64,000 nt of DNA from an uncultured Spirochaetia bacterium (GCA_958296075.1 CATQHW010000003.1:1-64000), one strand, 5' to 3'; positions 42,017 to 52,233 are shown, counted from the first letter of the stretch. Translations and numbers: made by a program. Notes: generated by a model not told the origin, from the letters alone.

Positions 42017-43374
42017 CTACTCGTAACGGATCGCCTCGGCGGCCGGCACTCGCGCCGCCGCCTGCGCCGGCACGACGTTGAACACGGCGACGATCGCCCA
42101 CGACACCAGCACGCCGATGACGATCAGGCCGATCTGCAGCGCCCCGAAGCCGATGGTCTGTTCCATCAGGCGCGACAGCAGCACCGACAGCCCGAAGCCT
42201 ACCGCCGCTCCCGCGGCGCCGATCGCCAGCGCCTCCAGGAAGAAGACCGTGAATACCTGGCGGATGCTCGCCCCGACCGCCTTGAGGATGCCGACCTGAC
42301 GCCGTTTACGGACGGCGCGGCTGAAGAAGATGTTGGTGACGTTGACCGCCGCGATCAGCAGCGCCGACAGCGCCAGGAACAGGATCACCGTAGCCAGCCG
42401 GCCGTTGCGGTCGGCGGTCGCCTCCGCCTCCTCGCGCGGGACGCTGATCGCCACCGCGCCGGGCCCGTGCGAGGAGTCGAACCAGTTGGCCAGTTGCGCC
42501 CGCGCCCGGTCCAGGTCCTCGGGGTCTTCGACCATGAACCGCAGATTGGTCCGCAGCGCCTGGAAGCGGCCGCGCAAACCCTGGAACTGCTGCGCGGCGA
42601 TGCGCGCCGGCGTGAAGGCAAGGCCGTCCATCTCGCCGCCGGTCGGCTCCAGGACGCCGATGATCCGGTAGAGCTGGTTGCGCGCCAGCACCTGCCGGCC
42701 GACGGACTGCCCGTCCTCGAACAACGTCGCGCCCAGTTCCGAGCCGAGCACCAGAACCGGCTCGGCCCGTTCCAGATCGGCCGCCTGGAACACATCGCCC
42801 TCGGCCGCCGCCAGCTCCCAGGCATCGAAGAACTCGGGCGTGACCTCCATGCCTTCGACGAACTCGATTTGCGGCTGCAGTCCCTCGGGCGGCGCCACCC
42901 GCTGGAACTGGCCTCCCTGACCGCCTCCGGCCCCTCGACCGCCCTGGCTCGCCTGACCGCCCTGGCTCGCCTGACCGCCCTGGCTCGCCTGACCGCCCTG
43001 GCCCGCCTGACCGCCGAAACCGAAGCCGCTCTCTCCAAAGCGGAAGCCGGTGCGGTTGGCCAGATAGGCGTAGCGGATCGCCTGCGTGACCGAACGCGCC
43101 TCCAGGTCGGCGGCGGTGAGCATCACCACCTCGGTGGAGGTCTGCACCTGCGCGGGCAGGACCATCTCGTCCGCGTCCTCCCGCGCGGCCACGACGATCT
43201 CCCGAAAGCGCGGCGACGACAGCAGCTCGCGCGACTGCTCGGAGGTGCGTCCCGCCAGCGCGATGCCGGCGGCGGTCGCGCCGACGGCCAGCGCCACGCC
43301 CAGCGACAGCAGCAGCGACTCGGCCGGCCGGCCGATCACCGAACGCACGCTCATGCGCAGGTCTTCGCGGTAGT

Positions 43375-43378
<4 letters not shown>
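42017..43378 (-). CDS. ABC transporter permease, MacB/FtsX-like (first)
   Basis: This 453-residue FtsX-like permease has the N-terminal helix SLLLSLGVALAVGATAAGIA, a periplasmic domain and C-terminal helices with RKRRQVGILKAVGASIRQVF. The periplasmic part contains a low-complexity QGGQAS tract encoded by an 18-bp tandem repeat, followed by a Gly/Gln-rich stretch, unusual in this fold. Its start overlaps the end of the ATPase gene by four bases. It probably heterodimerises with the next permease. Confidence 0.88.
42939..43010 (-). repeat. 18-bp tandem repeat coding QGGQAS/QGGQAG
   Basis: Four consecutive 18-bp units (CCGCCCTGGCTCGCCTGA on the plus strand, the last with one change) lie in frame inside the permease gene. 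Gain or loss of a unit would keep the frame. Confidence 0.9.
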
Positions 43379-44070
<692 letters not shown>

Positions 44071-44085
44071 CCTCGCTCCCCTCGA

Positions 44086-45393
44086 TCACGACCCTTCGAT
44101 GACGACGATGTCGTGCTCGATGAAATTCTGATATCCGCTCACGATGATCTTGTCGCCGGCCTCCACGCCGGTCAGCACCTCGACGACGTTGCCTTCCACC
44201 TGCCCGAAGGTGACGGCGATCTTGACAGCGCGATCGTCGTCGATCCGGTACAGATACCGCTGGCTGCCGGTGGTGAGGTACGGACCGCGCGGCAGCAGCA
44301 GCGCCCCCTCGGTCACGCCCACCTCCATCACGCCCACGGCGGTGGCGCCGGACAACAGCGGCCCGGAGCCGGGAGCGGGCTGCACGCGGACCAGCACCGT
44401 GGCGCCCAGGCCGTCCGGGGACTGCTGCGCGACCCGGCCGACCGCCGCCACCGCCCCCGTGACGCCGGCCGAGCCGATGCCGAGCTCGACCGGCTGGTCG
44501 AGATGCAGCGCTCCCGCGTACTGCTCCAGCACCTCCAGATCGACGACCGCGCTGTCGGGATCGGCGATCGTGAACAGCGCCTGGTTGTCGTTGATCACGC
44601 TGCCGGGGACGCCGAGCGCCGCCTCCATCGACAGGACCTCGCCGTCGATCGGCGCGGCGATCGTCATCGCCGCGATCTTGTCCTGCTGGCGGCGTATCTC
44701 GACCTGCTGCGCCGCGATCGCCGCCAGCGACACCTGATCGTCGAGCGCCGCGACCTCCCGGTCCTCGGCGAGCTGCCGGCTCCGCTCCTCGCGGTCGTCG
44801 ATCAGTCCCCGCAGGGTCCGCTCGGCCGCCTCCAGGTCGCTCGGCGCCGACACGCCGGCGGCCACCAGCGACCGCGCCTCGTCCCGCGCCTCGGTCGCTT
44901 CTTCGATGTCCCGTCCCAGGTTGTCGATCTGGCGCTGCTTGCGCTCCAGGTCGACGCGGCTCAGCAGCCGCTGCCGGGCCAGCGACCGTTCCGCATCGGC
45001 CAGATCGGCGCGCAGGTCGTCGAGCGTCTCTACCAGGTCGGTCGCGGCCAACTCCGCCAGCGGCTGGCCGGCGCTCACCCGATCGCCTTCCTGCACGTGC
45101 AGGGTCTTCGCCGATCCCGCTTCCGGGCTCACCACCGTCATCCGCACCGGGAAGACCACGGTGCCGCTGGCCTGGGTGGTCTGCACCAGGCGGCCGCGGG
45201 TCACCTGCGCCGCGTCGTACGACCGCAGCGTGTAGAGTTCCCGCCGCGGCCCCAACACCAGGTACGCCGCCACCGCCAGTCCCACCACCAGGACGCCCAC
45301 CAGCAGCACCAGGCGCCACTGCCGCCGCTGGCCCGGCGGGCGGTACGCCTTGACCTTGTCGGTATCTACGATCCTGCTCTCAGCCATCGCCAT
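44086..45393 (-). CDS. HlyD-family periplasmic adaptor (membrane fusion protein)
   Basis: From MAMAESRIVDTDKVKAYRPP there is one membrane helix (RLVLLVGVLVVGLAVAAYLV), then a first lipoyl half (VVSPEAGSAKTLHVQEGDRV), a long coiled coil (about residues 120-260, LADAERSLARQRLLSRVDLE onward), the second lipoyl half (APIDGEVLSMEAALGVPGSV) and a beta-barrel domain. It links the ABC permeases to an outer-membrane channel. It heads the exporter operon, 15 nt before the ATPase. No stop codon separates it from the coding frame upstream. ATG 45393 or 45387 is proposed as the internal start because the family begins there. Confidence 0.85.
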   Translation of the reverse strand: MAMAESRIVDTDKVKAYRPPGQRRQWRLVLLVGVLVVGLAVAAYLVLGPRRELYTLRSYDAAQVTRGRLVQTTQASGTVVFPVRMTVVSPEAGSAKTLHVQEGDRVSAGQPLAELAATDLVETLDDLRADLADAERSLARQRLLSRVDLERKQRQIDNLGRDIEEATEARDEARSLVAAGVSAPSDLEAAERTLRGLIDDREERSRQLAEDREVAALDDQVSLAAIAAQQVEIRRQQDKIAAMTIAAPIDGEVLSMEAALGVPGSVINDNQALFTIADPDSAVVDLEVLEQYAGALHLDQPVELGIGSAGVTGAVAAVGRVAQQSPDGLGATVLVRVQPAPGSGPLLSGATAVGVMEVGVTEGALLLPRGPYLTTGSQRYLYRIDDDRAVKIAVTFGQVEGNVVEVLTGVEAGDKIIVSGYQNFIEHDIVVIEGS

Positions 45394-46653
45394 CGTCGCT
45401 GCCCGGCGTGCGGGCGTGCCATGACCATAGTCCGTGCCGGCGCTAAACGTCGGCGCAAGCCACGCTAAACGGCTTCGGAACCGCGCGCGCGCCGCCAATT
45501 CGTCCCTGATCCGGCTGGAGGACCGGTCCAGGCAGAACCGGTCGGGCGGCAGCTCGCGGAACAGCGGGCGCAGCGCTGCCGGCACCCGCAGCCGGCCGAG
45601 CGTCAACAGGCCGTCAGGCTGCGGCCGGGCCGCTACCAGAAACCGGCAGCCGGCCGCGCCGATGGCGGCCACCGCCCTGCGCATCTGCCGCTCGCCGCCG
45701 TAGAAACGAGGCTGCAGCACGCGCTCGGCGGTGTCGGCGCCGACCACGAACACCGTCCCCGGAAACAGGGCTGCCTTGTCGGTGTAGAGCGCGGCGCGCG
45801 TCAACCACAGCTCCGCCCGCCCCAGGAACTGCGCCGCGCGGCGGTGCGCCTCGGCCGCGTCGAGCGGCGATTTGTCGGCGTTCAGCACCGGCAGCTCGTA
45901 CGACACCTCCGTGCCCAGGAAGTCGGCGGCGGCCGCCGCCATCCCGCGATGGCCGTCGTGCACGGGATCGAATGCCCCCGACAGGAGCGCGCCGACCCTC
46001 CGCCGGCGCGGCGCCGGCACGTCGACCAGCACGGCGCCGTCCGCCTGGCGGCATACGGCGCGGGCGCCCGCCGCAAGGAGCGCGGTCAGCTCCGGCCCGG
46101 CGTCGAAGGCGGCCCGCACCGGCTCCGGCTCCGGCCACGGCGGCACGCCGGCGGGATCGACGCCCGCCGATGCGGCCAGCGCCAGCAGTACCAGCCGGCC
46201 GGCGACCGCCTCCTCGCCGGCGCGGTCGCGCGCCCCCTTGGCGAGCCGCACCGTGAACCGGCGCGACCCCAGGCCGTCGCGCGACGCGACGTGGCAGAGG
46301 TGCGCGCCCCGCCGCGGCCGGCCGGTGACCAGCGCGGCGGCACAGCCCATACCGACGACTGCGCCGCCGGCGGCCAGCCGCTTGGCACGCTCCCAGGCGA
46401 CCGCCGCCAGCGCCGTCGCCACCGCCGGATCGGTGGCGCGGTCCGGCCTGGCTCCCAGCGCCGCGGCCAGCGCGCCCGGGTGGTAGCGATCATGCGCCTC
46501 CAGGACCGTTGCCGAAGACCCGGCGACCGCGTGCAACCACGCCAGCGCCTGCGTGCCGGCGCCGGCCAGCTCCAGCACGGCGGCGACCGGCGCGTGGTGC
46601 ACGGCGCGCACCAGCGACGTCCACGCCGCCGCTCCTTCATTCGGGCGCGGCAT
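45394..46653 (-). CDS. CinA-like plus nucleotidyltransferase protein, in frame with the HlyD gene
   Basis: Residues 1-190 resemble the CinA C-terminal amidohydrolase-like domain (AAGGAVVGMGCAAALVTGRP, RRGAHLCHVASRDG). The rest is a NadD/cytidylyltransferase-like domain with the HxGH nucleotide motif in SGAFDPVHDGHRGMAAA and a final SSSRIRDELAA. Such proteins are annotated as cytidylyltransferase-related and may act on NAD precursors. The frame has no stop before the HlyD start, so translation would yield an 855-residue fusion. A cytoplasmic enzyme ahead of a membrane anchor is possible topologically, but a lost stop codon or internal initiation is more likely. Confidence 0.7.
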
Positions 46654-46672
46654 CTGCTACCCTTACCGGAGC

Positions 46673-47500
46673 ATGCCGCGCATCACCACCGTCCTGTTCA
46701 TCGCCGACGTCGTCGGCAAGGCGGGCGTGTTCTGCGTCAAGAGCCTGTTGGCCGGTCTGCGCCGCGCCCATCAGATCGACCTGACGATCGCCAACGGTGA
46801 CGGCGCTACCGGCGGCTTCGGGCTCGGCAAGCGGCATGCCGCCTATCTCCATAAGCTCGGCGTGGACGTGCTCACGTCCGGCGAGTGTATCTACTACAAG
46901 CGCGACATGGTGCCCTACCTGCAGGAGGTCAGCTACGTGCTGCGGCCGCTCAACTACCCGCGCGCCAATCCGGGGCGTGGCTGGGTGACGGTCACCGCCC
47001 GCGGCGGCGCCCGCGTGACGGTCGCGTGCCTGCTCGGTCAGTCCGGCTACGACCGCGTGCACGCCGCCAATCCGTTCGCCGCCGCCGACCGGCTGGCCGC
47101 CGAGCGGCGCGCGGAGACGCCGATCACCATCGTCGACTTCCACGCGCGTACCACCGCGGAAAAGCGGAACATGTCCGTCTGGATGGACGGCAAGGTGAGC
47201 GCGGTGTTCGGCACCCACGTGCGGGTACAGTCGGCGGACGCGGCTATCAGCGCCAAGGGGACCGCCACGCTCACCCACTGCGGGCGGACCGGAAGCATCG
47301 ACTCGGTCGGCGGACTCGACCCGGAGATCGAGATCCGCAAGTGGCGCACGCAGATCTACGAGCGGTCGGCCGACACGTGGCGGAACCTGCAGCTACAGGG
47401 GGCGCTGGCTCGCTTCGATGATGACGGTCGCGCCGTGGCTCTGGAGCCGCTGCAGGTGCCCTGTGCCGGTCCGCCGGGAACCGATGCGCCGGCCGGTTGA
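46673..47500 (+). CDS. YmdB/TIGR00282-like metallophosphoesterase with altered metal site
   Basis: The 275-residue protein follows the YmdB layout: TVLFIADVVGKAG with Asp 12, TIANGDGATGGFGLGKR, LRPLNYPRANPGRGW, ITIVDFHARTTAEKRN and FGTHVRVQSADAAI. In YmdB these blocks supply a di-iron centre for 2',3'-cAMP phosphodiesterase activity. Here several expected ligands differ: ENA is replaced by DGA, GNH by GEC (residues 70-72), and the second His of THTH by Arg. Activity may be lost or use another metal. It starts 20 nt from the divergent gene at 46653 and overlaps lptC by 17 nt. Confidence 0.82.
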   Translation: MPRITTVLFIADVVGKAGVFCVKSLLAGLRRAHQIDLTIANGDGATGGFGLGKRHAAYLHKLGVDVLTSGECIYYKRDMVPYLQEVSYVLRPLNYPRANPGRGWVTVTARGGARVTVACLLGQSGYDRVHAANPFAAADRLAAERRAETPITIVDFHARTTAEKRNMSVWMDGKVSAVFGTHVRVQSADAAISAKGTATLTHCGRTGSIDSVGGLDPEIEIRKWRTQIYERSADTWRNLQLQGALARFDDDGRAVALEPLQVPCAGPPGTDAPAG

Positions 47501-48062
47501 CCGGCGCCGGCCGGTTGACCGGCGTCGGCCGGCGTGGGTGTTGGCGGCTGCGCTACTGGCCGGCTGCTCCTTCGACTACCGCCCCACCTCGCTCGAGGAG
47601 GAGCTTGCCGAACAGATGCCCAATACCGTGCTGCGCGGCGTCGAGCACACCGTGGTGCGCGACGGCCGGATCGCCGCCGTGCTGCGCGTCGATCGGGTCG
47701 AGAGCTACGACGAACGCGACGTGGTGCGCCTGTTTGGCATCCACTTTACGGAGTTCGACGGCGCAGGCAGCGTGTTGACCGAAGCGTGGGCGGACCGCGC
47801 CGAGTACCACGTCGATACCGGCGACGCGCACGCGGAGGGTTCGGTGGTGGTGGAGTCGCGGCGCGACGACGCCCGGATCGCCGCCGACGCGCTGCGCTGG
47901 CGGGAATCGGGGCGCATGCTGGCCAGCGACGACGGCGCGGAGGTGGTGATCGAACGCGCCGATGGCTCGCGCGTCACCGCCGCCGGTTTCGAGGCCGACG
48001 TCGCGCGCCGCGTGATCCGCTTCCTGGGGCCGGTCTCGGGCCGCTTGGCGGCCGGCCGATGA
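47484..48062 (+). CDS. lptC: LptC-like LPS export lipoprotein
   Basis: The 192-residue protein has an Arg-rich start, then AWVLAAALLAGC with a lipobox, so it is likely membrane-anchored by lipid rather than by a helix. The rest is beta-rich in the OstA/LptC manner (VLRGVEHTVVRDGRIAAVLR, VVVESRRDDARIAADALRW). It would receive lipopolysaccharide from the inner-membrane transporter and pass it to LptA. The ATG at 47484 lies inside the end of the YmdB gene. The name rests on the lptA-lptB neighbours; sequence similarity is weak, as is usual for LptC. Confidence 0.75.
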   Translation: MRRPVDRRRPVDRRRPAWVLAAALLAGCSFDYRPTSLEEELAEQMPNTVLRGVEHTVVRDGRIAAVLRVDRVESYDERDVVRLFGIHFTEFDGAGSVLTEAWADRAEYHVDTGDAHAEGSVVVESRRDDARIAADALRWRESGRMLASDDGAEVVIERADGSRVTAAGFEADVARRVIRFLGPVSGRLAAGR

Positions 48063-48709
48063 GGGTTCCGCCGGGGGTCGCGCTGCGGCTGGCGGCCGGC
48101 GGCATGTTGGCCGGCGTCCTGCTGGGCGGCACGGCTGTGGCCGCCGCCGAGGAGGTGTCGTTTCGCGCCGCCGACCGCATGGAGACCGTGCTTGCGGGTG
48201 GGCGGGAACGGACCGTGTTGACCGGCGCCGTGGAGGTCGTGGTGGACGGCGCCACCATCGTCCGCGCCGACGTCGTCGAAGTGCTCGGCGACCAGTTCGA
48301 GATCATCATCGCCCGCGGCGCGGTGCAGGTGATCGACGAGGAAGCGAACGTCGAGATCGCCAGCGAGCGCCTGTTCTTCGACCGCGAGCGGTCGGTGCTG
48401 CGCATCCAGGGCAGCACGCTGTTGATCGACCGCGACAACGAGGTAGTGGTGAAGGGCGGGTTCATGGAGTACCACCAGGAGTCCGGCGAGGCGACCGTGC
48501 AGATCGGCGTCCGCATCCTCAAGCCCGATCTGGTGGCCCGCTCGGAGTTCGCGCACTACCGGCGCCACGAGAATACCGTCGACCTGTCCGGCATGCCGGT
48601 GGTGACGCAGAACGGCGACGAGTACCGAGCGATGCGCATCTTCGTCGACCTGAACCGGGACTCCGTCCGGATGGAAGGGCAGATTCGGGGCACCATCACG
48701 GTGTCGTGA
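48059..48709 (+). CDS. lptA: LptA/OstA-like periplasmic LPS bridge protein
   Basis: This 216-residue protein has a cleavable signal peptide (LRLAAGGMLAGVLLGGTAVA) and an OstA-type beta-jellyroll made of repeated strands (LTGAVEVVVDGATIVRADVV, VLRIQGSTLLIDRDNEVVVK). LptA forms the periplasmic bridge for LPS transport. The start ATG overlaps the lptC stop by four bases, and lptB overlaps its stop in turn, so the three are coupled. Confidence 0.83.
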   Translation: MRVPPGVALRLAAGGMLAGVLLGGTAVAAAEEVSFRAADRMETVLAGGRERTVLTGAVEVVVDGATIVRADVVEVLGDQFEIIIARGAVQVIDEEANVEIASERLFFDRERSVLRIQGSTLLIDRDNEVVVKGGFMEYHQESGEATVQIGVRILKPDLVARSEFAHYRRHENTVDLSGMPVVTQNGDEYRAMRIFVDLNRDSVRMEGQIRGTITVS

Positions 48710-49488
48710 ACGATCCGCCAGAGCACGATCTGCCAGAGCACGATCTGGCAGCGGCGGCCCGGCCCGCGCCGGTGCTGGCGGTCCGCGACCTGAGCAAGCG
48801 ATTCGGCCGCAAGACGGCGGTGAAGGGCGTCTCCTTTCGCATGGACGTGAGCGAGGTGGTCGGCCTGCTCGGCCCCAACGGGGCCGGCAAGACCACCGTG
48901 TTCTTCATGATCGCCGGCTTCATCGAGCCGTCGGCAGGCTCGATCTCTCTGGGGAGCGAAGACATCACGCGGCTGCCGATGTACCGGCGGGCGCGCAGCG
49001 GCATCGCCTATCTGCCGCAGGAGCCGTCGGTCTTCCGCCGGCTGACCGTGCGCCAGAACGTCCTGGCGGTCCTGGAGACCCGCCGCATGCGCCGCCGCCA
49101 GCGCCACGAACGCTGTGACCAACTGCTCGCGGAGCTGGGCATCGAGGAGCTGGCTGCGCAGAAGGCGCACACCCTGTCCGGCGGCGAGCGCCGGCGTACG
49201 GAGATCGCGCGAGCGCTCGCCGGCGATCCCCGGTTCCTGCTGCTCGACGAGCCGTTCGCGGGCATCGACCCGATCGCCGTCCATCACCTCAAGCGCGTCG
49301 TCCGCTCGCTCGCCGGCAAGAGGATCGGCATCCTGCTCACCGATCACAACGTCCGCGACGCCCTGGAGATCACCGACCGCTCCTACATCATCGACGGCGG
49401 CCGCATCATCGCCGAGGGCACCCGCGAAGCGCTGCTGGCCGACCCGGCGGCGCGCAGGGCCTACCTGGGAAACGAATTCCGCATGTAA
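48706..49488 (+). CDS. lptB: LPS export ABC transporter ATP-binding protein
   Basis: This 260-residue ATPase of the LptB type powers LPS extraction with LptF/LptG (not in the window). Motifs are GLLGPNGAGKTTVFFMIAGF, GIAYLPQEPSVFRRLTVRQN, LSGGERRRTEIARALAGDP, LLLDEPFAGIDPIAV and ILLTDHNVRDALEITDRSY. The start is GTG 48706, overlapping lptA. The first 20 residues contain a duplicated LPEHD and are extra relative to the usual start at VLAVRDLSKRFG; a slightly later start is possible. Confidence 0.93.
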   Translation: MNDPPEHDLPEHDLAAAARPAPVLAVRDLSKRFGRKTAVKGVSFRMDVSEVVGLLGPNGAGKTTVFFMIAGFIEPSAGSISLGSEDITRLPMYRRARSGIAYLPQEPSVFRRLTVRQNVLAVLETRRMRRRQRHERCDQLLAELGIEELAAQKAHTLSGGERRRTEIARALAGDPRFLLLDEPFAGIDPIAVHHLKRVVRSLAGKRIGILLTDHNVRDALEITDRSYIIDGGRIIAEGTREALLADPAARRAYLGNEFRM

Positions 49489-49504
49489 CGGCGGGCCGAT
49501 CGAA

Positions 49505-49533
49505 TTGACACCCCGACCGGGGCGCGCCAGACT
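49505..49533 (+). promoter_or_regulatory. Candidate promoter before rpoN
   Basis: A perfect TTGACA at 49505-49510 is followed after 17 nt by CAGACT (three of six). It would start transcription about 50 nt before rpoN. The spacer holds a small CCCC-GACC-GGGG palindrome. By eye only. Confidence 0.35.
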
Positions 49534-49592
49534 CGACCGGTGAGCGCGGCCGCGCGGCCCGACGCGCTCGCGGTGGAACCAGACACCCAACG

Positions 49593-50969
49593 ATGCAAGC
49601 CCAGCAGCCGGTCCTCCGGCAGGAGCAACGCCTGCGGATGACGCCGCAGCTCTACCAGGCGATTCGCATCATGGCGCTGCCGCTGGCCGACCTGCAGCTC
49701 ACCATCGGCCAGGAACTGCAGCGCAACCCGGCGCTGGAGGTGGTCTCCGAAGAGGCCACCGACTCCCTCGACGAGCTGGAGGAACGCCCGGAGGAGGAGC
49801 TGTTCGGCGACTCCTCCGATCCGGGTTTCCCGAGCCTGCGCACCGGCGGGGATGCGGACGCCAAGCAGCGTTTTCTGGAGGGCGCGCTGCAGCGTCCGGA
49901 GACGCTGCAGGAGCACCTGCTGTGGCAGGTGCGGCTGCAGCCGGCCGGCGCGGAGGTGGTGCGCACCGCCGAGCTCCTGATCCGCAATCTGGACGACAAC
50001 GGATTCTTCCGCGAGCCGCTCGCCGCGGCGCTCCCGGACGCCGACCCGCGCACGCTCGACCGGGCGCAGCGGCTGGTGCAGAGGCTCGACCCGGCCGGCA
50101 CCTGCGTCGCCGACTACCGCGAGTCGCTCATCGTCCAGATACGGCACCACGAGGCGCCGGCCGCGCACGCCGCGGCGGTGGTCGAAGGCCATCTCGACCG
50201 GCTGGAGCGCGGCCGGTTCGACGAGATCGCGCGGGCGCTCGGCATTTCGGTCGCCGACGTGCACGCGGTACTCGCCTTCGTGCGCACCCTGGAGCCGCTT
50301 CCGGGGCGGAACTTCGAATCGGAGCCGACCCGCTACGTGATCCCCGACTTGATCGTCCGCATGGACGGCGGCGAGCTGGTGATCGTCCTCAACGACGAGG
50401 TGATCCCCGTGCTGGGGGTCGACAGCTTCTTCGAGCGGCTCGGCGGCAACGGATCGGCCGGCGGCGCGGCCGGCAGGGAAGCGCGCCGATTCGCCAAGGC
50501 GAACCTGCAGGAAGCGCGGTCGTTCATCCGCAACGTGGACGCCCGCAACCGGTCGCTGGTGCGGGTTACCCGGTCGGTGGTCGATCACCAGCGCGAGTTC
50601 TTCCGGCGCGGGCCGAAGCAGCTCCGCCCCTTGACGCTCCGCGACGTAGCCGACGAGGTCGAGCTGCACGACGCGACCGTGTCGCGGGTCGTCAACGGCA
50701 AGTTCGTGCAGACCGAGTGGGGGGTCTTCGAGCTGCGCGACTTCTTCACCAACTCGATCTCCGGCGCCGGCTCCAGCGGGTCGCAGTACTCCAAGGCCGG
50801 CGTCAAGGAGATGGTGCGCGAGATCATCGAGGCCGAGCCGCCCGGCGGCAAACGGTTGTCGGACAGCCGCATCGCCGCCGCGCTGGCCGAGCGCGGCGTC
50901 AAGATCGCCCGCCGCACGGTCGCCAAGTACCGCGGCGAGCTCGACATCGAAAGCTCCCTGGAGCGCTGA
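49593..50969 (+). CDS. rpoN: RNA polymerase sigma-54 factor
   Basis: The 458-residue protein has the Gln/Leu-rich region I (LRQEQRLRMTPQLYQAIRIM), an acidic region II, the core-binding domain (PAGTCVADYRESLIVQIRHH) and the DNA-binding part with the helix-turn-helix LRDVADEVELHDATVSRVVN. The RpoN box ARRTVAKYR is at residues 439-447. It directs polymerase to -24/-12 promoters with enhancer-binding activators. Downstream of lptB as in proteobacteria, but hpf and ptsN are replaced by hprK and ptsH. Confidence 0.97.
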   Translation: MQAQQPVLRQEQRLRMTPQLYQAIRIMALPLADLQLTIGQELQRNPALEVVSEEATDSLDELEERPEEELFGDSSDPGFPSLRTGGDADAKQRFLEGALQRPETLQEHLLWQVRLQPAGAEVVRTAELLIRNLDDNGFFREPLAAALPDADPRTLDRAQRLVQRLDPAGTCVADYRESLIVQIRHHEAPAAHAAAVVEGHLDRLERGRFDEIARALGISVADVHAVLAFVRTLEPLPGRNFESEPTRYVIPDLIVRMDGGELVIVLNDEVIPVLGVDSFFERLGGNGSAGGAAGREARRFAKANLQEARSFIRNVDARNRSLVRVTRSVVDHQREFFRRGPKQLRPLTLRDVADEVELHDATVSRVVNGKFVQTEWGVFELRDFFTNSISGAGSSGSQYSKAGVKEMVREIIEAEPPGGKRLSDSRIAAALAERGVKIARRTVAKYRGELDIESSLER

Positions 50970-50978
50970 CGGAGACCC

Positions 50979-51944
50979 ATGGCGTTCACCACCCTGGACC
51001 TGCTGCGGTTGGACCTGCGCGAGAACGAAGCGCTGCACCTGTCGTGCATCGGCGGGCGGTCCGGCATCATGCGTCAAATCAACGCCCCGGAGTTGAACCG
51101 GCCCGGTCTGGCGCTGGCCGGGTTCTACGAGCAGTTCGCGTTCCAGCGCATCCAGGTGTTCGGCCGCGGTGAGAACGCCTATCTGAAGGAACTGTCCGCG
51201 GAGGGCAAGACCGACACCCTGAAGCGCCTGTTCGACCACGCGGTCCCGTGCTGCGTCTTCACCGACGACCAGCAGCCGACCGAGGATTTCCGCGAGCTGT
51301 GCGAGGCGGCCGGATGCCCCCTCCTGCAGACATCGCTCTCGTCCTCTTCCTTCACGGCGCGCGTGGTGAGCGCGCTGAACTCGATCTTCGCGCCGTCCTG
51401 CCGCGTGCACGGCGTGCTCCTGGAGGTGTTCGGTCTGGGCGTCCTGCTGCAGGGACCCAGCGGCGTGGGCAAGAGCGAGGCCGCGCTCGCCCTGGTCGAG
51501 CGCGGCCACCGTTTCGTGGCCGACGACCTGGTGGAGATCAGGCGGGTCGGCAACACCCTGATCGGCAAAGGCGTGGAGGTCACCAGCCGCCACCTGGAGA
51601 TCCGCGGCATCGGCATCATCAACATCGCCTATCTGTTCGGGGTCGGCGCCATCCGCGACTCCAAGCACATCCAGTTGGCGGTGCAGCTCGAGGAGTGGGA
51701 CAACTCGCGCGAATATGATCGAATCGGCGACCAGGACATGCAGGTGGAGATCATCGGCACCCACATCCGCCAGATCGTGATACCGGTGCGGCCCGGCCGG
51801 CCCGTGCCGATCCTGATCGAGACCGCGGCGATGAACGAACGGGTCAAGCACATGGGGTACAACTCCGCCCAGGAGTTCAACCGCAGCGCCATGGCATGGA
51901 TGACGGTCCGCAATCCGCAGACCGCCGCGGTCGAGGAGTGGTAG
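50979..51944 (+). CDS. hprK: HPr(Ser) kinase/phosphorylase
   Basis: The 321-residue enzyme phosphorylates Ser46 of HPr and removes the phosphate. The Walker A GPSGVGKS is at 159-166, followed by the catalytic loop RGHRFVADDLVEI and the family signature LEIRGIGIINIAYLFGVGAI with EEW after it. It lies 9 nt after rpoN and 10 nt before the gene for its substrate. In diderms without a full sugar PTS this pair usually serves regulation rather than transport. Confidence 0.97.
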   Translation: MAFTTLDLLRLDLRENEALHLSCIGGRSGIMRQINAPELNRPGLALAGFYEQFAFQRIQVFGRGENAYLKELSAEGKTDTLKRLFDHAVPCCVFTDDQQPTEDFRELCEAAGCPLLQTSLSSSSFTARVVSALNSIFAPSCRVHGVLLEVFGLGVLLQGPSGVGKSEAALALVERGHRFVADDLVEIRRVGNTLIGKGVEVTSRHLEIRGIGIINIAYLFGVGAIRDSKHIQLAVQLEEWDNSREYDRIGDQDMQVEIIGTHIRQIVIPVRPGRPVPILIETAAMNERVKHMGYNSAQEFNRSAMAWMTVRNPQTAAVEEW

Positions 51945-51954
51945 GTCAGTCCCG

Positions 51955-52233
51955 ATGGTCGAGCGTGAGGTCAGAATCGCCAACCGGGCCGGCGTGCACG
52001 CACGGCCGGCAGCGCTGCTGGTGCGGGCCGCCAACCGCTTTCAGGCCGACATCTACCTGGAAAAGGACGGCGAACGGGTCAACGGCAAGTCGATCATGGG
52101 GATCATCGCCCTGGGCGCCGCCTATCGAACCTCGCTGCGCGTCATCGCCACCGGCGCAGACGAGGTGGAGGCCGTCGAAGCGCTGGTCCGCCTGGTGGAG
52201 AGCAAGTTCCAGGCGACCGACGACGCACCATGA
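51955..52233 (+). CDS. ptsH: HPr-family phosphocarrier protein
   Basis: This 92-residue HPr has the active His at position 15 (GVHARPAALLVRAA) and the regulatory Ser at position 46 (NGKSIMGIIALGA), exactly the sites used by enzyme I and HprK. Its gene overlaps lexA by four bases (ATGA). Whether enzyme I exists elsewhere is not visible. Confidence 0.96.
   Translation: MVEREVRIANRAGVHARPAALLVRAANRFQADIYLEKDGERVNGKSIMGIIALGAAYRTSLRVIATGADEVEAVEALVRLVESKFQATDDAP

Noticed and set aside
47484..47530. Duplicated GCCGGTTGACCGGC at the start of lptC as an operator
   Set aside because: It lies in coding sequence (VDRRRPVDRRRP) and is explained by a short coding duplication; no regulator is implied.
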